From: CAYYIS01 sp964470965
GTDB lineage: Bacteria; JAAXHH01; JABIQT01
Direction of reading: 5' to 3'
Assembly (NCBI GenBank): GCA_964470965.1
Contig: CAYYIS010000026.1
Location: forward strand, 1 to 64,000
Length of the DNA stretch: 64,000 nucleotides
Part shown: positions 27,498 through 36,450 of the stretch, in pieces
Position numbering within the stretch: position 1 is the first letter of the stretch
Layout: each line of letters starts with the position of its first letter
Translations under genes and position numbers: made by a program
Notes under the pieces: model-generated
What the model was told of the DNA's origin: nothing
Seen by the model: only the letters and a program-made list of their open reading frames with translations
The model's database searches: none

Positions 27498-28355
27498 ATG
27501 AAAAACCCTCGTTTCGGCGTTTCCGGCAATCCCCTTAATTTCAAACGGTCCCAGGAGAAAGGCGACACGCTGCGTGCACCGGCATGGCTCGAGCACATGG
27601 GATTGGATGCCTATGAGTATGCCGCGGTTCGGGGGGTGAATATGAAGGAAGCACGTGCCCGTGCTCTTGGTGAAGCCGCTGAGAAGCACGGCATCAGGCT
27701 GTCGGTCCATGCACCTTATTTTACCAACTTTACAAGTCAGGAGCCCGAAAAAATCACATCGTCCATCCGGCATCTCTCAGAGAGTGTGCAGATCGCGTCG
27801 TGGATGGGCGCTCGGTCGGTGGTAATGCATCCCGGATGGTACAAGGGGCACGATTCGCCCAAATCCGCTCTTACCCGTTGTATGGAGACCTTGCCCCGGG
27901 CCCTCGAAGCACTGGAGTCTTTCGATGAAAAGGTGCTTGTAGCACCGGAGACGAGCGGCTCGGTTGCCCAATTCGGAGGTCTCGACGAGATCCTGACCAT
28001 ATGCACGCTCCATCCCCGCCTTGTTCCCTGCCTCGATTTCGCCCACATGCACGCGCGTCTAATCGGATACGAGTTCGATGATACAGCGTTCGATGAGGTA
28101 TTCCGGCTTACCGAGAAAAACCTCAGCCGTGATAAACTGGAAAAGGCACATATTCACTACTATCCCGTCGAATACGGCCAGAAAGGCGAGAAATGCCACC
28201 ACGCCTTTGACGAACCGGAATTCGGACCCCGCCCGGAGCCGTTCATCGACGCCCTCCGCCGCTGGAACCTCAACCCGACGGTCATCTGCGAATCCCGTGA
28301 CCGCCAGGATCTGGACGCGCTTTTGATGAAGAAAATGTATTTTGAACAATTTTAA
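27498..28355 (+). CDS. nfo: Endonuclease IV-like TIM-barrel protein
   Basis: 285 residues, the size of endonuclease IV, which cuts DNA at abasic sites. Trinuclear-metal-site residues are readable: SVHAPYF, VMHPGWYKG, APETSG, CLDFAHMHAR, HIHYYPVEYG and VICESRD. These match the AP-endonuclease order of His, His, Glu, Asp/His, His and Glu. The HINDS-type segment is replaced by HIHYYPVEYG. Because it shares an operon with a Gfo/Idh dehydrogenase, a sugar isomerase role within the same superfamily cannot be excluded, but the motif order favours a DNA-repair enzyme. Confidence 0.82.
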   Translation: MKNPRFGVSGNPLNFKRSQEKGDTLRAPAWLEHMGLDAYEYAAVRGVNMKEARARALGEAAEKHGIRLSVHAPYFTNFTSQEPEKITSSIRHLSESVQIASWMGARSVVMHPGWYKGHDSPKSALTRCMETLPRALEALESFDEKVLVAPETSGSVAQFGGLDEILTICTLHPRLVPCLDFAHMHARLIGYEFDDTAFDEVFRLTEKNLSRDKLEKAHIHYYPVEYGQKGEKCHHAFDEPEFGPRPEPFIDALRRWNLNPTVICESRDRQDLDALLMKKMYFEQF

Positions 28356-28709
28356 ACCGGACCTCCACACCCCATTTTTTTGAATAGTTTCCATGAATTG
28401 GATGCCAGAAAAATCGGCAGATGGTACGATCGTTTAAGTGCTGACACCGACAAGGCCTGTCGGCATAGCAGAGAGTGACTGCCGTAGGCATACGACGTGG
28501 CGGTTCATCTTCTGTCGGCACAGCAGGGCTAAGCGCCGTCTGCCATCGGACTCTGATTTACAGCCTTCCTGCCAAACTTCGAGAGGGACCGTTCCCCGTG
28601 ATTCACTCACGTCCAAGGATGTTTACCTTGCATTTCACACCTTGTTATTATAGAGATATAAAGCCGATTTTTTCTTATCTACAATCACTTGTCAATCGAG
28701 GAGATTCAG
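28356..28709. other. Intergenic region with palindrome and direct repeats
   Basis: 354 bases between the endonuclease-IV-like gene and a Gfo/Idh gene. No gene is convincing. It holds the repeats listed at 28447-28526. A TTGCAT box, 15 bases, then TATAGA near 28630-28656 is a possible promoter for the downstream gene. Confidence 0.45.
28447..28526. repeat. Palindrome and 15-base direct repeats upstream of a Gfo/Idh gene
   Basis: A perfect inverted repeat CCGACA-AGGCC-TGTCGG occupies 28447-28463. Its right half starts a 15-base element, CTGTCGGCATAGCAG (28457-28471), that recurs with one change at 28512-28526, 55 bases on. These could be regulator-binding sites for the Gfo/Idh gene at 28710. 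Confidence 0.4.
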
Positions 28710-29744
28710 ATGCCGGTTAAAACAGCCGTCGTCGGCGCCGGTCGGATGGGGGACGAACATCTGGGACAGCTCGGAACCATCCCGGATGCCGAAGTGGTCG
28801 CCCTGATGGATCCGATCGGGGAAAATGCTAATGAAATTTCTGAAAAGCACGGCATTACCGGAGTTTATCATGACCTTGAGACAATGCTCGCGGTTGCCAG
28901 ACCGGAATACGTTATTGTCGCCTCGCCGCCAAAGTATCATGCGGAGCAGGCCATCGCCGCAATGGAGTCCGGCGCCCATGTACTTGTCGAAAAGCCCCTG
29001 TGCATCACGATCGAAGAAGCAGAGGCTATAGAGGCGACCGCTAAACGGGAAGGACGACTTTTCACCATGGGGGTGCAGCGTCGGCAGAGCCGGTCCATGC
29101 GAACGCTGAAGCAGTACATCGATGGAGGCATGCTCGGGGACATATACCACAGCCGTGTGTGGGGAGGACACATTATGAGTTATGCCTGGGGACAATACCA
29201 TCACCGAAAAGAAATGTCCCTGGGTGGCGTTGTGGCTGCCACAACGGTGCACACGCTCGATGCCTGCATATGGCTGATCGGAGCGCCGCAGCCCGTATCG
29301 GTTTCGGCCTCCATATTTCGGAGACTCGATAAGATGAAGGACCCTTTTGTCAGTTTCGACGGCACAGCCGCCGACTCCACCGTGGAAGACTTCGCCCATG
29401 CCCACGTTCGATTTGAGGATGGTTCATCCATGTCCGTCGAAGGAAATTGGCTGATGCATCCCACCTCACGCAGTGCTGGCTACGAAATATTCGGCGTCAA
29501 CGGAGTGGCCCGTGAAGAGGAACCGTATCTAGAGCTCGAAAAAGGGAGTGATGTGTATCCAGTAGAGCTGACGAAAGAGCCGGAACTGGGGAATCATATT
29601 CGGCAGGAACATGTGGAATTCCTTGATGTCTTCAAGGGAAAAGGTAGACCTATCGTTACCTTCAGAGAGGCCCTGGCGGTTCAAAAAATACTGGTAGGAG
29701 TGTATGAATCGGCCGAGCGGGGCGAAGAAGTTAAATTATGCTGA
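28710..29744 (+). CDS. Gfo/Idh/MocA-family oxidoreductase
   Basis: 344 residues from the ATG at 28710, with GAGGAGA just upstream. Rossmann start TAVVGAGRMGDEHLGQLG and the catalytic lysine motif HVLVEKPLCIT are intact; the substrate region has TTVHTLDACIWLIG. The C-terminal domain includes VEGNWLMHPTSRSAG. NAD(P)-linked sugar or inositol dehydrogenase; substrate not predictable. It has its own upstream region, so it is likely a single-gene unit preceding the creatininase operon. Confidence 0.93.
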   Translation: MPVKTAVVGAGRMGDEHLGQLGTIPDAEVVALMDPIGENANEISEKHGITGVYHDLETMLAVARPEYVIVASPPKYHAEQAIAAMESGAHVLVEKPLCITIEEAEAIEATAKREGRLFTMGVQRRQSRSMRTLKQYIDGGMLGDIYHSRVWGGHIMSYAWGQYHHRKEMSLGGVVAATTVHTLDACIWLIGAPQPVSVSASIFRRLDKMKDPFVSFDGTAADSTVEDFAHAHVRFEDGSSMSVEGNWLMHPTSRSAGYEIFGVNGVAREEEPYLELEKGSDVYPVELTKEPELGNHIRQEHVEFLDVFKGKGRPIVTFREALAVQKILVGVYESAERGEEVKLC

Positions 29745-30293
29745 CAGGGTGTATTCTTTCGGTAAGATTTGGTTTTTGATGAGTTTTTCTTTAAAAAGGT
29801 CGGCATCAGACTCTATTCGCCGGGCTGCTATGATGTTTTAATAGTGTGTCCCCCTCTCTACTATTCCCATCGTGGAGAACGATGCATTAAATTGCTCCGG
29901 TGACCGCCCACGCCGGCGATACGATGGCTGCTGCCTTCAAATTTAATGAAACATGCAGGGCAAAACAGTTTACATTATTCAGTTGTTGGCATTAATATAC
30001 TCACGTCTTGCCTGCATTGATACCAAATGCTTTATCGCGGGCATACACGACAGCCGACTATCAGGCGTCGGCGTTTTGGTGGACCTACACATTACGATCG
30101 ACACGTTAGCAAAGCGGGCGTAAGGAGGAGGGGCGACCTGTCACCGGCTTCAGTTCATTGCCGACCACGGTCAAGTCATGTTTTCCTCGCGAACCGTCGC
30201 AACCCATCGCTTGACTATCGCAGATGCTTACGGATTCATGTAGCTGCCGGGCAAGCACCAATGGCTCGGCATCGGAAGCAAGGTGGCTGCATA
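29745..30293. other. Intergenic region with a possible cation-efflux gene remnant
   Basis: 549 bases before the creatininase operon. The first 280 are AT-rich and unassigned. From about 30021 one frame reads FIAGIHDSRLSGVG and then VLVDLHITID before a stop. That resembles the cytoplasmic dimerisation domain of cation diffusion facilitator transporters, where a V-D-L-H-I-x-V-D strand is typical. No start or remaining domain is present, so if real it is a decayed fragment. Confidence 0.35.
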
Positions 30294-31043
30294 ATGTCAC
30301 AGTCTTTTCTCAATGCCGCAACGGCTACCTGGCCTGAATGCCGTGATTTTTGGAAGCGGCACCCATACGCGATCCTGCCATTGGGAGCGACCGAACAGCA
30401 TGGCCCCCATCTACCTCAGAACACGGACACCATCCTGGCAGAAGCGCTGGCAATGCGTGTGGCCAAGGGCAGTGCTGGAGCAGTGCTACCCGCTTTGCCA
30501 ATCGGTTACTCATGGGTTTGGCGCGACTATCCCGGTTCACTGACGTTTTCGTTCGACACGTTCCGCGCCGCCCTGAAGGATATCGTGCGCAATATGGACC
30601 GTCACGGGTGCCGTGCCCTGATGCTGCTCACGACCCACGGCGCGAACCCATCGCCCATTAAATACACGATCCGGGAACTGGCAGATGAGACTGAAATGAA
30701 GTTACTGAATATCTTCTACCCCGACCTTACGGCCATCATCGCGGATTGCGATTCAATGCCATGGAAGCCCATGAATTTCCACGCGGAGGAATTCGAAACG
30801 TCGTTGATGCTCCACCTGCGGCCGGATCTGGTTCGCATGGATCGCGCTGTACGGGAGTATCCACCCGATTCGTCGGACTACGACATATCCAATCTTCCCA
30901 TGGGCGCCCTGAGTGAATCCGGTGTGTTCGGTGACCCGACGACGGCAACTGCGAAAAAAGGTGAACGCTGGTTCCAGGCGTGCGTGGAAAGTATTGTACA
31001 GATTTGGAAAACAAATATAGAGGCAACACCCCAGGGAGAATAA
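30294..31043 (+). CDS. Creatininase-family amidohydrolase
   Basis: 249 residues from the ATG at 30294, with AAGGTGG upstream. Creatininase fold: LPLGATEQHGPHLPQNTDT carries the metal-binding Glu, His and Asp, a later TTHGANPSP supplies another His, and HAEEFETSLML gives a Glu. Known relatives open creatinine or act on formamidopyrimidine and other lactam-like rings. The adjacent genes (phosphotriesterase-like hydrolase 1 base away, then a sugar kinase) suggest a catabolic substrate with a lactam or lactone ring. A longer in-frame reading from 30027 lacks coding character and is not used. Confidence 0.92.
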   Translation: MSQSFLNAATATWPECRDFWKRHPYAILPLGATEQHGPHLPQNTDTILAEALAMRVAKGSAGAVLPALPIGYSWVWRDYPGSLTFSFDTFRAALKDIVRNMDRHGCRALMLLTTHGANPSPIKYTIRELADETEMKLLNIFYPDLTAIIADCDSMPWKPMNFHAEEFETSLMLHLRPDLVRMDRAVREYPPDSSDYDISNLPMGALSESGVFGDPTTATAKKGERWFQACVESIVQIWKTNIEATPQGE

Positions 31044-31044
31044 A

Positions 31045-31968
31045 ATGGCAACCGTTATGACCATCAACGGCCAGGTCCGAGGCGAAGACCTGGGCGTCGT
31101 TGATTACCATGAACACCTGGCGTTCGATGCACCCCAATGGCTCCTCGAAGCCGATGGTGATTTTCACCTGGACGACCCGGAAAAATCCGCGGCAGAACTT
31201 AAAACCTGGATACGTGCCGGCGGACGAACGATGATCGACATGACCGCCATCGATTTTGGACGTAACATCGCCAAGGTACAGCGGGTGGGAGAACTGGTCC
31301 CGGAAGCGCATATCATAGCAATCACCGGTTATAACAAACCCTATTTCTGCTATCCATCCGTCTTTGAAACACCGGAAAAGAACCTGATTGCCTCCTGCGT
31401 CAGGGACATCACCGTCGGGATCGACGGCACGAGTGTAAAAGCCGGCATCGTGAAAGGCGGCAGCGGTTACAATACCATGAACGACCAGGATCAGATGCTG
31501 CTGCGCGTGGCGGCCAAAGTACACCTGGAGACTGGGGTTCCGATCATTACCCACACGGAAGGCGGGACCATGGGGTACGAGCAGGTGGAACACCTGGTGT
31601 CCTACGGAGTCAAGCCCGAGCGTATCTGTCTCAGCCACATGGACCGTAACCCGGATTATTGGGAGCATCGACGGATAACACAAACCGGCGCCTACCTGGG
31701 TTATGACTGCCCGGGCAAGACAAAATACGGACCGGACGAATACCGAAACGGCGTCCTGCAGCGGTTGATCGATGCCGGTCAGGGCAAGCGTATCCTGCTG
31801 GGAAACGACTTGGGAAGACCAAGCTACTGGCGATCCTACGGCGGCGGCCCCGGCCTGGACTTCGTGCTCACTAAATACATTCCCCGCCTTCGGAACGAGC
31901 AGTTCAGCAGCGAAGCGATCGAAGATCTTCTGATCCACAACCCGCGCCGATTCCTGACGGGAGAATAG
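31045..31968 (+). CDS. Phosphotriesterase-like metal-dependent hydrolase
   Basis: 307 residues, amidohydrolase superfamily TIM barrel. The binuclear metal site is complete: H22-E-H24, bridging K137 (GIVKGGS), H170 (ITHTEGG), H198 (LSHMDR) and D255 (GNDLG). Natural members of this group are mostly lactonases or act on sugar phosphate or lactone esters rather than organophosphates. It begins 1 base after the creatininase stop and ends 3 bases before the kinase start. Cytoplasmic. Lactonase activity is inferred from family and context. Confidence 0.93.
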   Translation: MATVMTINGQVRGEDLGVVDYHEHLAFDAPQWLLEADGDFHLDDPEKSAAELKTWIRAGGRTMIDMTAIDFGRNIAKVQRVGELVPEAHIIAITGYNKPYFCYPSVFETPEKNLIASCVRDITVGIDGTSVKAGIVKGGSGYNTMNDQDQMLLRVAAKVHLETGVPIITHTEGGTMGYEQVEHLVSYGVKPERICLSHMDRNPDYWEHRRITQTGAYLGYDCPGKTKYGPDEYRNGVLQRLIDAGQGKRILLGNDLGRPSYWRSYGGGPGLDFVLTKYIPRLRNEQFSSEAIEDLLIHNPRRFLTGE

Positions 31969-31971
31969 CCT

Positions 31972-33459
31972 GTGGCGCTTGTGATGGGCATCGACCTTGG
32001 CACTTCCAGCGCCAAGACGATCATCCTCGACCATGCCGGTCATTTTATCACCTCTGCCACCGAGGCATACCCGATGACCACGCCCCATCCCGGCTGGGTG
32101 GAGCAGATGCCGGAGGACTGGTGGCGGGCTGTGTGCAAAACCATTCGGGCGGCGATCGCTGCACTTCCCCCTCCGTTGAGCGCCTACGAGATTAAAGGCA
32201 TAGCCCTCTCCGGACAGATGAACGGCGCCCTCCCTATCGATGACATCGGTACCCCGCTCCGGGCTGCCATGCTCTGGCTCGACGGCCGTTCCCAGATGGA
32301 ATGCGACGCTGCAAACGAAATCGCCGGAGATGCCTTTCGGGAACGCGCACTGACTATCCTCAACCCGGTCAATACCCTGGCCAAAGTCCTCTGGCTCCGA
32401 ACTCATGAGCCGGACTGCTACAATACGGCCCGATACATTCTGATTCCCAAAGACTGGGTCCGCTACAAGCTGACCGGCATAATCGCCACTGACGTGTCGG
32501 ATGCTTCTGTCTCAGGCGCATTGGACTTATTCACCCGTTCCTGGAGTGCCGAAATCCTGGAAAACCTCGAAGTGAACGCCAGCCTGTTTCCAGATGTACT
32601 GGAATCCACCACCATCGCCGGCACAATCACGCAGAAAGTGTCCGACCTGACAGGTCTGGCACCCGGCACGCCGGTCTGTGCTGGCGGGGGAGACATGGCC
32701 TGTATGGCGGTGGGCAGCGGCGCTATCAAACCGGGGATTGTTGGCGTGGGTATCGGCACCGCGGGTCACGCAATCACATTTGCGGAAACGATCAACGACG
32801 GGGCATTCAACCAGGTGTGGCCCATGTGTCACAGCGTTCCGGGCGCCTACTTCTGGCTCGGGTGCAGCTACACTGGGGGCGCCAGCCTGTCCTGGCTGAG
32901 TGAACAGTTCGGGGAAGACTACGATTCACTAACCGAGCAGGCCGCCCAGGCCCCACCCGCCAGCGACGACCTGTACTTCATGCCGTGGCTGGCCGGCACC
33001 GGCACCCCCCATCCGGATACCAGCGCCCGCGGCGGCTGGCTGGGTCTGACATTACACCATACGAAAGGTCACATGGTCCGTGCCCTTCTGGAAGGCGTAG
33101 CCTGCGACCTGCGGCAGTCTCTGGATACATTCCAAAAGCTCCACCTGCCCGTCGACGAGATCCGACTAGGTGAGGGCGGCGGTAAATCCCCTCTCTGGAG
33201 GCAGATCCTTGTGGATGTATTCGCTCAAAACGGCCGTATGATGGAGCTGGGAGACGCCTCCGCCATCGGCGCTGCGCTGATAGCGGGCGTCGGTGTCGGT
33301 ATGTTTGAGGACTTCGACGAGGCGTGTGGGGTGACGATCCAAACGGGTGAAGAAGTGGTATATGACAGGGAGACGGCGAAACGCTATGAAGCGTATTACA
33401 AGCGCTACCGGGGTTTGTATCCGGCATTGAGCGGTTGGTTCAGGCAAAACACGCTGTAA
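31972..33459 (+). CDS. FGGY-family sugar kinase, xylulokinase-like
   Basis: 495 residues, GTG start at 31972 after GGGAGAA. ATP-dependent kinase of a sugar or polyol. N-terminal MGIDLGTSSAKTIILD, WVEQMPEDWW, ALSGQMNGALPID and MLWLDGRSQME fit xylulokinases; the catalytic Asp lies in AGGGDMACMAVG. The second domain has LRLGEGGGKSPLWRQI-type ATP contacts (seen as IRLGEGGGKSPLWRQI). Last gene of the creatininase operon, so it probably phosphorylates the product released by the two hydrolases. The exact sugar cannot be told. Confidence 0.92.
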   Translation: MALVMGIDLGTSSAKTIILDHAGHFITSATEAYPMTTPHPGWVEQMPEDWWRAVCKTIRAAIAALPPPLSAYEIKGIALSGQMNGALPIDDIGTPLRAAMLWLDGRSQMECDAANEIAGDAFRERALTILNPVNTLAKVLWLRTHEPDCYNTARYILIPKDWVRYKLTGIIATDVSDASVSGALDLFTRSWSAEILENLEVNASLFPDVLESTTIAGTITQKVSDLTGLAPGTPVCAGGGDMACMAVGSGAIKPGIVGVGIGTAGHAITFAETINDGAFNQVWPMCHSVPGAYFWLGCSYTGGASLSWLSEQFGEDYDSLTEQAAQAPPASDDLYFMPWLAGTGTPHPDTSARGGWLGLTLHHTKGHMVRALLEGVACDLRQSLDTFQKLHLPVDEIRLGEGGGKSPLWRQILVDVFAQNGRMMELGDASAIGAALIAGVGVGMFEDFDEACGVTIQTGEEVVYDRETAKRYEAYYKRYRGLYPALSGWFRQNTL

Positions 33460-33806
33460 ATGGGACCCGGCACGATTATCGGGCCCGACAACAATCTTGA
33501 CAACCAACCGGTCATCCAGGGCCTGCTTCACTCACCTGCGGGTTTCAACCACCGGCAGCTGCTCTCTTGGCTGAATACTGACCGAAATGTGACCATCAAC
33601 TTTAGTAACTTCGCGCACAGCTACCGGACAGGCTCCCAAGCACCCTGTCTGAAAATGTAGGAAATACCGCGAATATCTTAATCTATTTGGCATCGACCTC
33701 AAAAATAAAGTGACATATTGAAAGTTGACCGATATGTTCTCGTCATGGACGACACGGCATTCTTGCGATCGAACGCGACAAACGATATCATCACCCGGGA
33801 GGACTT
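33460..33806. other. Intergenic region after the kinase operon
   Basis: A 66-codon frame begins with ATG directly after the kinase stop (33460-33660) but has no ribosome-binding site and no recognisable domain; I doubt it is a gene. A GACAGG/CCTGTC hairpin at 33627-33649 might end the operon transcript, although no T-run follows. The remaining ~150 bases lead to the UMP kinase start. Confidence 0.4.
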
Positions 33807-34538
33807 GTGCGGTATTCACGTGTACTCGTAAAGCTCAGCGGCGGCGCCCTGGCGGGGGAGCGGCCATGGGGGTTCGAACCGGATGCGATTAACCATATCG
33901 CCCAAGAGGTAATGAATCTCCACGGAATGAACGTTCAGGTAAGCATCGTCATCGGCGGAGGAAACATCTTTAAAGGAGAACTGGGGGAACGCTGGGGTAT
34001 CGAACGGACCGAGGCGGACAACATCGGGATGATCTCTACCGTCATCAATTGTATGATGATGCGCGGCGCTCTTACCTCACGGAACAAGGTGGATGTTAGG
34101 GTGATGACGGCGATCCCGATCGATACAGTGGCCGAACCCTATATACGCCTGCGGGCGATCCGTCATCTCGACTTGAACCGCATAATTCTGCTGGCTGCGG
34201 GATCAGGAAATCCCTATGTCACCACCGATTACCCGGCCGTCCTCCGGGCGTTGGAACTGCGGGCGGATGTCCTCCTGTCGGCCAAGAACGGGACAGACGG
34301 TATCTACACCGGCGATCCCCGGACCGATCCGGATGTAAAACGGTACAAGGAAATTCGATACGATACTGTAATCCAGAAAAACCTCAGGGTAATGGACCAA
34401 TCTGCGGTCCTGCTGGCAAGGGACCACGACCTGCCCGTACATGTGTTCGATTTCGACGCGCCCGGTGCCATGCAGAAGATCTGTCTGGGAGAGGATGTCG
34501 GCTCTCTGATTTCCAAGGATCGCGATGCCCTGGTCTAA
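33807..34538 (+). CDS. pyrH: UMP kinase, bacterial PyrH type
   Basis: Phosphorylates UMP to UDP. 243 residues, GTG start after GGGAGG. Amino-acid-kinase fold marks: VLVKLSGGALAG, VIGGGNIFKG, AGSGNPYVTTDYPA and AKNGTDGIYTGDPRTDPD. In most bacteria pyrH sits in the rpsB-tsf-pyrH-frr cluster; here it is solitary beside catabolic genes, so it may be an extra or diverged copy. Several positions in the central helix (CMMMRGALTSRNKVDV) differ from the common GLALRDAL-type sequence. Cytoplasmic; the family is certain, whether it is the main UMP kinase is not. Confidence 0.9.
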   Translation: MRYSRVLVKLSGGALAGERPWGFEPDAINHIAQEVMNLHGMNVQVSIVIGGGNIFKGELGERWGIERTEADNIGMISTVINCMMMRGALTSRNKVDVRVMTAIPIDTVAEPYIRLRAIRHLDLNRIILLAAGSGNPYVTTDYPAVLRALELRADVLLSAKNGTDGIYTGDPRTDPDVKRYKEIRYDTVIQKNLRVMDQSAVLLARDHDLPVHVFDFDAPGAMQKICLGEDVGSLISKDRDALV

Positions 34539-34569
34539 AATCTTTACGATGCAGCGCTTGGCTTTTCAT

Positions 34570-34606
34570 AACGCTTATTGCCTTTTTTAAAAACGCCTAT
34601 TGCCTT
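34570..34606. repeat. Short tandem direct repeat after pyrH
   Basis: AACGCTTATTGCCTT (34570-34584) is repeated with one change at 34592-34606, a 22-base period, 32 bases past the pyrH stop. A run of T separates the copies. No function is evident. Confidence 0.45.
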
Positions 34607-34745
34607 CTATATGGTTGCCGCACTCCCGGCTGCGACTTTCCGGTAACGCATCAGTATTCCGGTGATGAGGTGAGCCGATACGGGTAGTACCTGCCGCAGT
34701 CCGTCCCTAGCATTGCCGCGAAGAATGAAAACATAAGGCTCCCCA

Positions 34746-36440
34746 ATGTCGGCTCGTTCCCTCGGTACTATAGTAGAAAATGACATCCCTGTCCCGATGC
34801 GTGACGGCACCATTCTCCGCGCAAACATATTCCGACCGGAAGGCATCGGTGTCTATCCCGGGCTATTGCTCAGAACCCCCTACAGGAAACCAACCGGCGG
34901 ATTCGACCGCTACGTCCGTGCCGGCTATGCCGTGGTCGCGCAGGACAGCCGCGGCCGCTACGCCTCCGACGGGGACTACATTCCGTTTACCGAACACAAC
35001 ACGGGCGATGGCGAAGACGGATACGACAGTGTCGAATGGCTGGCGAGACAGTCCTGGTGCAACGGCCGAGTAGGTACCTTCGGCGCTTCCTACAATGCCT
35101 GGATGCAGTGGGTCCTGGCCCGACTGCGGCCGCCTCACCTTGCAGCCATGTGTGCCTACTCGATCCCGCTTGAGCTGACCGAGGTGGACTGGTGGGGTGC
35201 GTTCCGACCGGCACGCCGCATCAAATGGTGGATGGCCACTATGGCACCTGACCTGCGCCGGCGCCACGGATGGCCACCGCCTCATACCCCCGAGGCGGCA
35301 CGTACCATCTGGGAGGACATCGAAAACGGCAGGTGGCTGGAATTCCTGCCCTGGATTGATGTTGTCCGGTATCTGCCGCCCGGACTGGCTGAATACGCCC
35401 ATTCCTGGCTCGAAGATCCGACCCGGAAGCCATGGCGGTTCACCGAGTTTCATAAAGAGGTGGAGGTACCCAACCTTGACTTCAGTGGGTGGTATGACCA
35501 CTGCAACGGCACGATGGGGCATATCACGGGTATGCAGAAGAACGGACGCAGCGATATAGCCCGTACGAAAACTCAGTTGGTGATCGGTCCCTGGAACCAT
35601 GTGGGACTCGGAACCCAGACCGTAGGAGGAATCGATTTCGGTCCAGCCGCACAGGTGGATCTCACGGATATTATGATCCGCTGGTTCGATCACTGGCTTA
35701 AGGACCTTGAAAATGGAGTTGATGAAGCGCCACAAGTCCGTTATTTTGTAATGGGAAGCGGTCAATGGAAACACGCCGAAACCTGGCCGCCGCCCGGAAT
35801 GGAAGACCAGCACTATTACCTGAGCAGTGAAGGGACTGCCGGAAATGACGGCAGCGGTGTGTTGCAGCAGAACCCACCGGGACAGACCCATGGCGATTCT
35901 TACGACTATGACCCCATTGACCCCGTGCCGACGCTATGGGACAAATCCCTATTTACCGTGCCGACCGACCGCAGGGCATTGGAATATCGGCAGGATATCC
36001 TGTATTACAAATCTGAACCGCTGGCGGAAGAGGTGGAAGTAGTGGGGTATCCCCGTGCCGTTCTGCACGCGGCCTCATCCGCACCTGACACGGATTTTTT
36101 TGCCAGGCTTGTCGATGAGGATCCGGAAGGAGAAGCCATTGATGTATGTTATGGAATGGTACGCGCCCGTCATCGTCACGGGCTGGAATCGGAAGACTTC
36201 CTGGTACCGGGCGAGACCACCGAATTCGAGATTACCCTCGGTGCGACCGCCTGTCGCTTTAGGGAAGGACATCGCATCAGGCTGGAGATTACCAGCAGCG
36301 ATTTTCCGAATCATGACCGGAATCATAATACAGGCAAGAATGATTTGACCGACACAGAACTTGTCGTGGCTCACCAACGGATCTTGCATGGACCGCAGCA
36401 ACCCTCACGCTTAGTCCTGCCGGTGAACAGAAACGCTTGA
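34746..36440 (+). CDS. CocE/NonD-family serine hydrolase (X-Pro peptidase fold)
   Basis: 564 residues. Alpha/beta hydrolase domain with VVAQDSRGRYASDGDY for the oxyanion region and nucleophile S115 in GTFGASYNAW; a helical cap (residues ~150-260) carries many Trp and Arg; the catalytic His lies in IGPWNHVG. The last ~200 residues are the jelly-roll domain common to CocE and X-prolyl dipeptidyl peptidases (FARLVDEDPEGEA, GHRIRLEITSSDFPNHDRN). No signal peptide. Acts on an ester or amide bond; substrate unknown. The GH113 gene starts 10 bases after the stop. Confidence 0.92.
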   Translation: MSARSLGTIVENDIPVPMRDGTILRANIFRPEGIGVYPGLLLRTPYRKPTGGFDRYVRAGYAVVAQDSRGRYASDGDYIPFTEHNTGDGEDGYDSVEWLARQSWCNGRVGTFGASYNAWMQWVLARLRPPHLAAMCAYSIPLELTEVDWWGAFRPARRIKWWMATMAPDLRRRHGWPPPHTPEAARTIWEDIENGRWLEFLPWIDVVRYLPPGLAEYAHSWLEDPTRKPWRFTEFHKEVEVPNLDFSGWYDHCNGTMGHITGMQKNGRSDIARTKTQLVIGPWNHVGLGTQTVGGIDFGPAAQVDLTDIMIRWFDHWLKDLENGVDEAPQVRYFVMGSGQWKHAETWPPPGMEDQHYYLSSEGTAGNDGSGVLQQNPPGQTHGDSYDYDPIDPVPTLWDKSLFTVPTDRRALEYRQDILYYKSEPLAEEVEVVGYPRAVLHAASSAPDTDFFARLVDEDPEGEAIDVCYGMVRARHRHGLESEDFLVPGETTEFEITLGATACRFREGHRIRLEITSSDFPNHDRNHNTGKNDLTDTELVVAHQRILHGPQQPSRLVLPVNRNA

Positions 36441-36450
36441 GAATTAGATT

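Noticed and set aside
30027..30293. N-terminal extension of the creatininase gene from 30027
   Set aside because: The extra ~89 residues are Arg-rich and unlike the family; the ATG at 30294 has a ribosome-binding site and gives the normal length.
30736..32406. A 556-codon minus-strand frame
   Set aside because: It lies antisense to the creatininase, phosphotriesterase-like and kinase genes, whose motifs are unmistakable. High GC at third positions keeps the opposite strand open.
33460..33660. 66-codon frame directly after the kinase stop
   Set aside because: ATG placement is suggestive of coupling, but there is no ribosome-binding site, no family, and it ends inside a hairpin; not listed as a gene.
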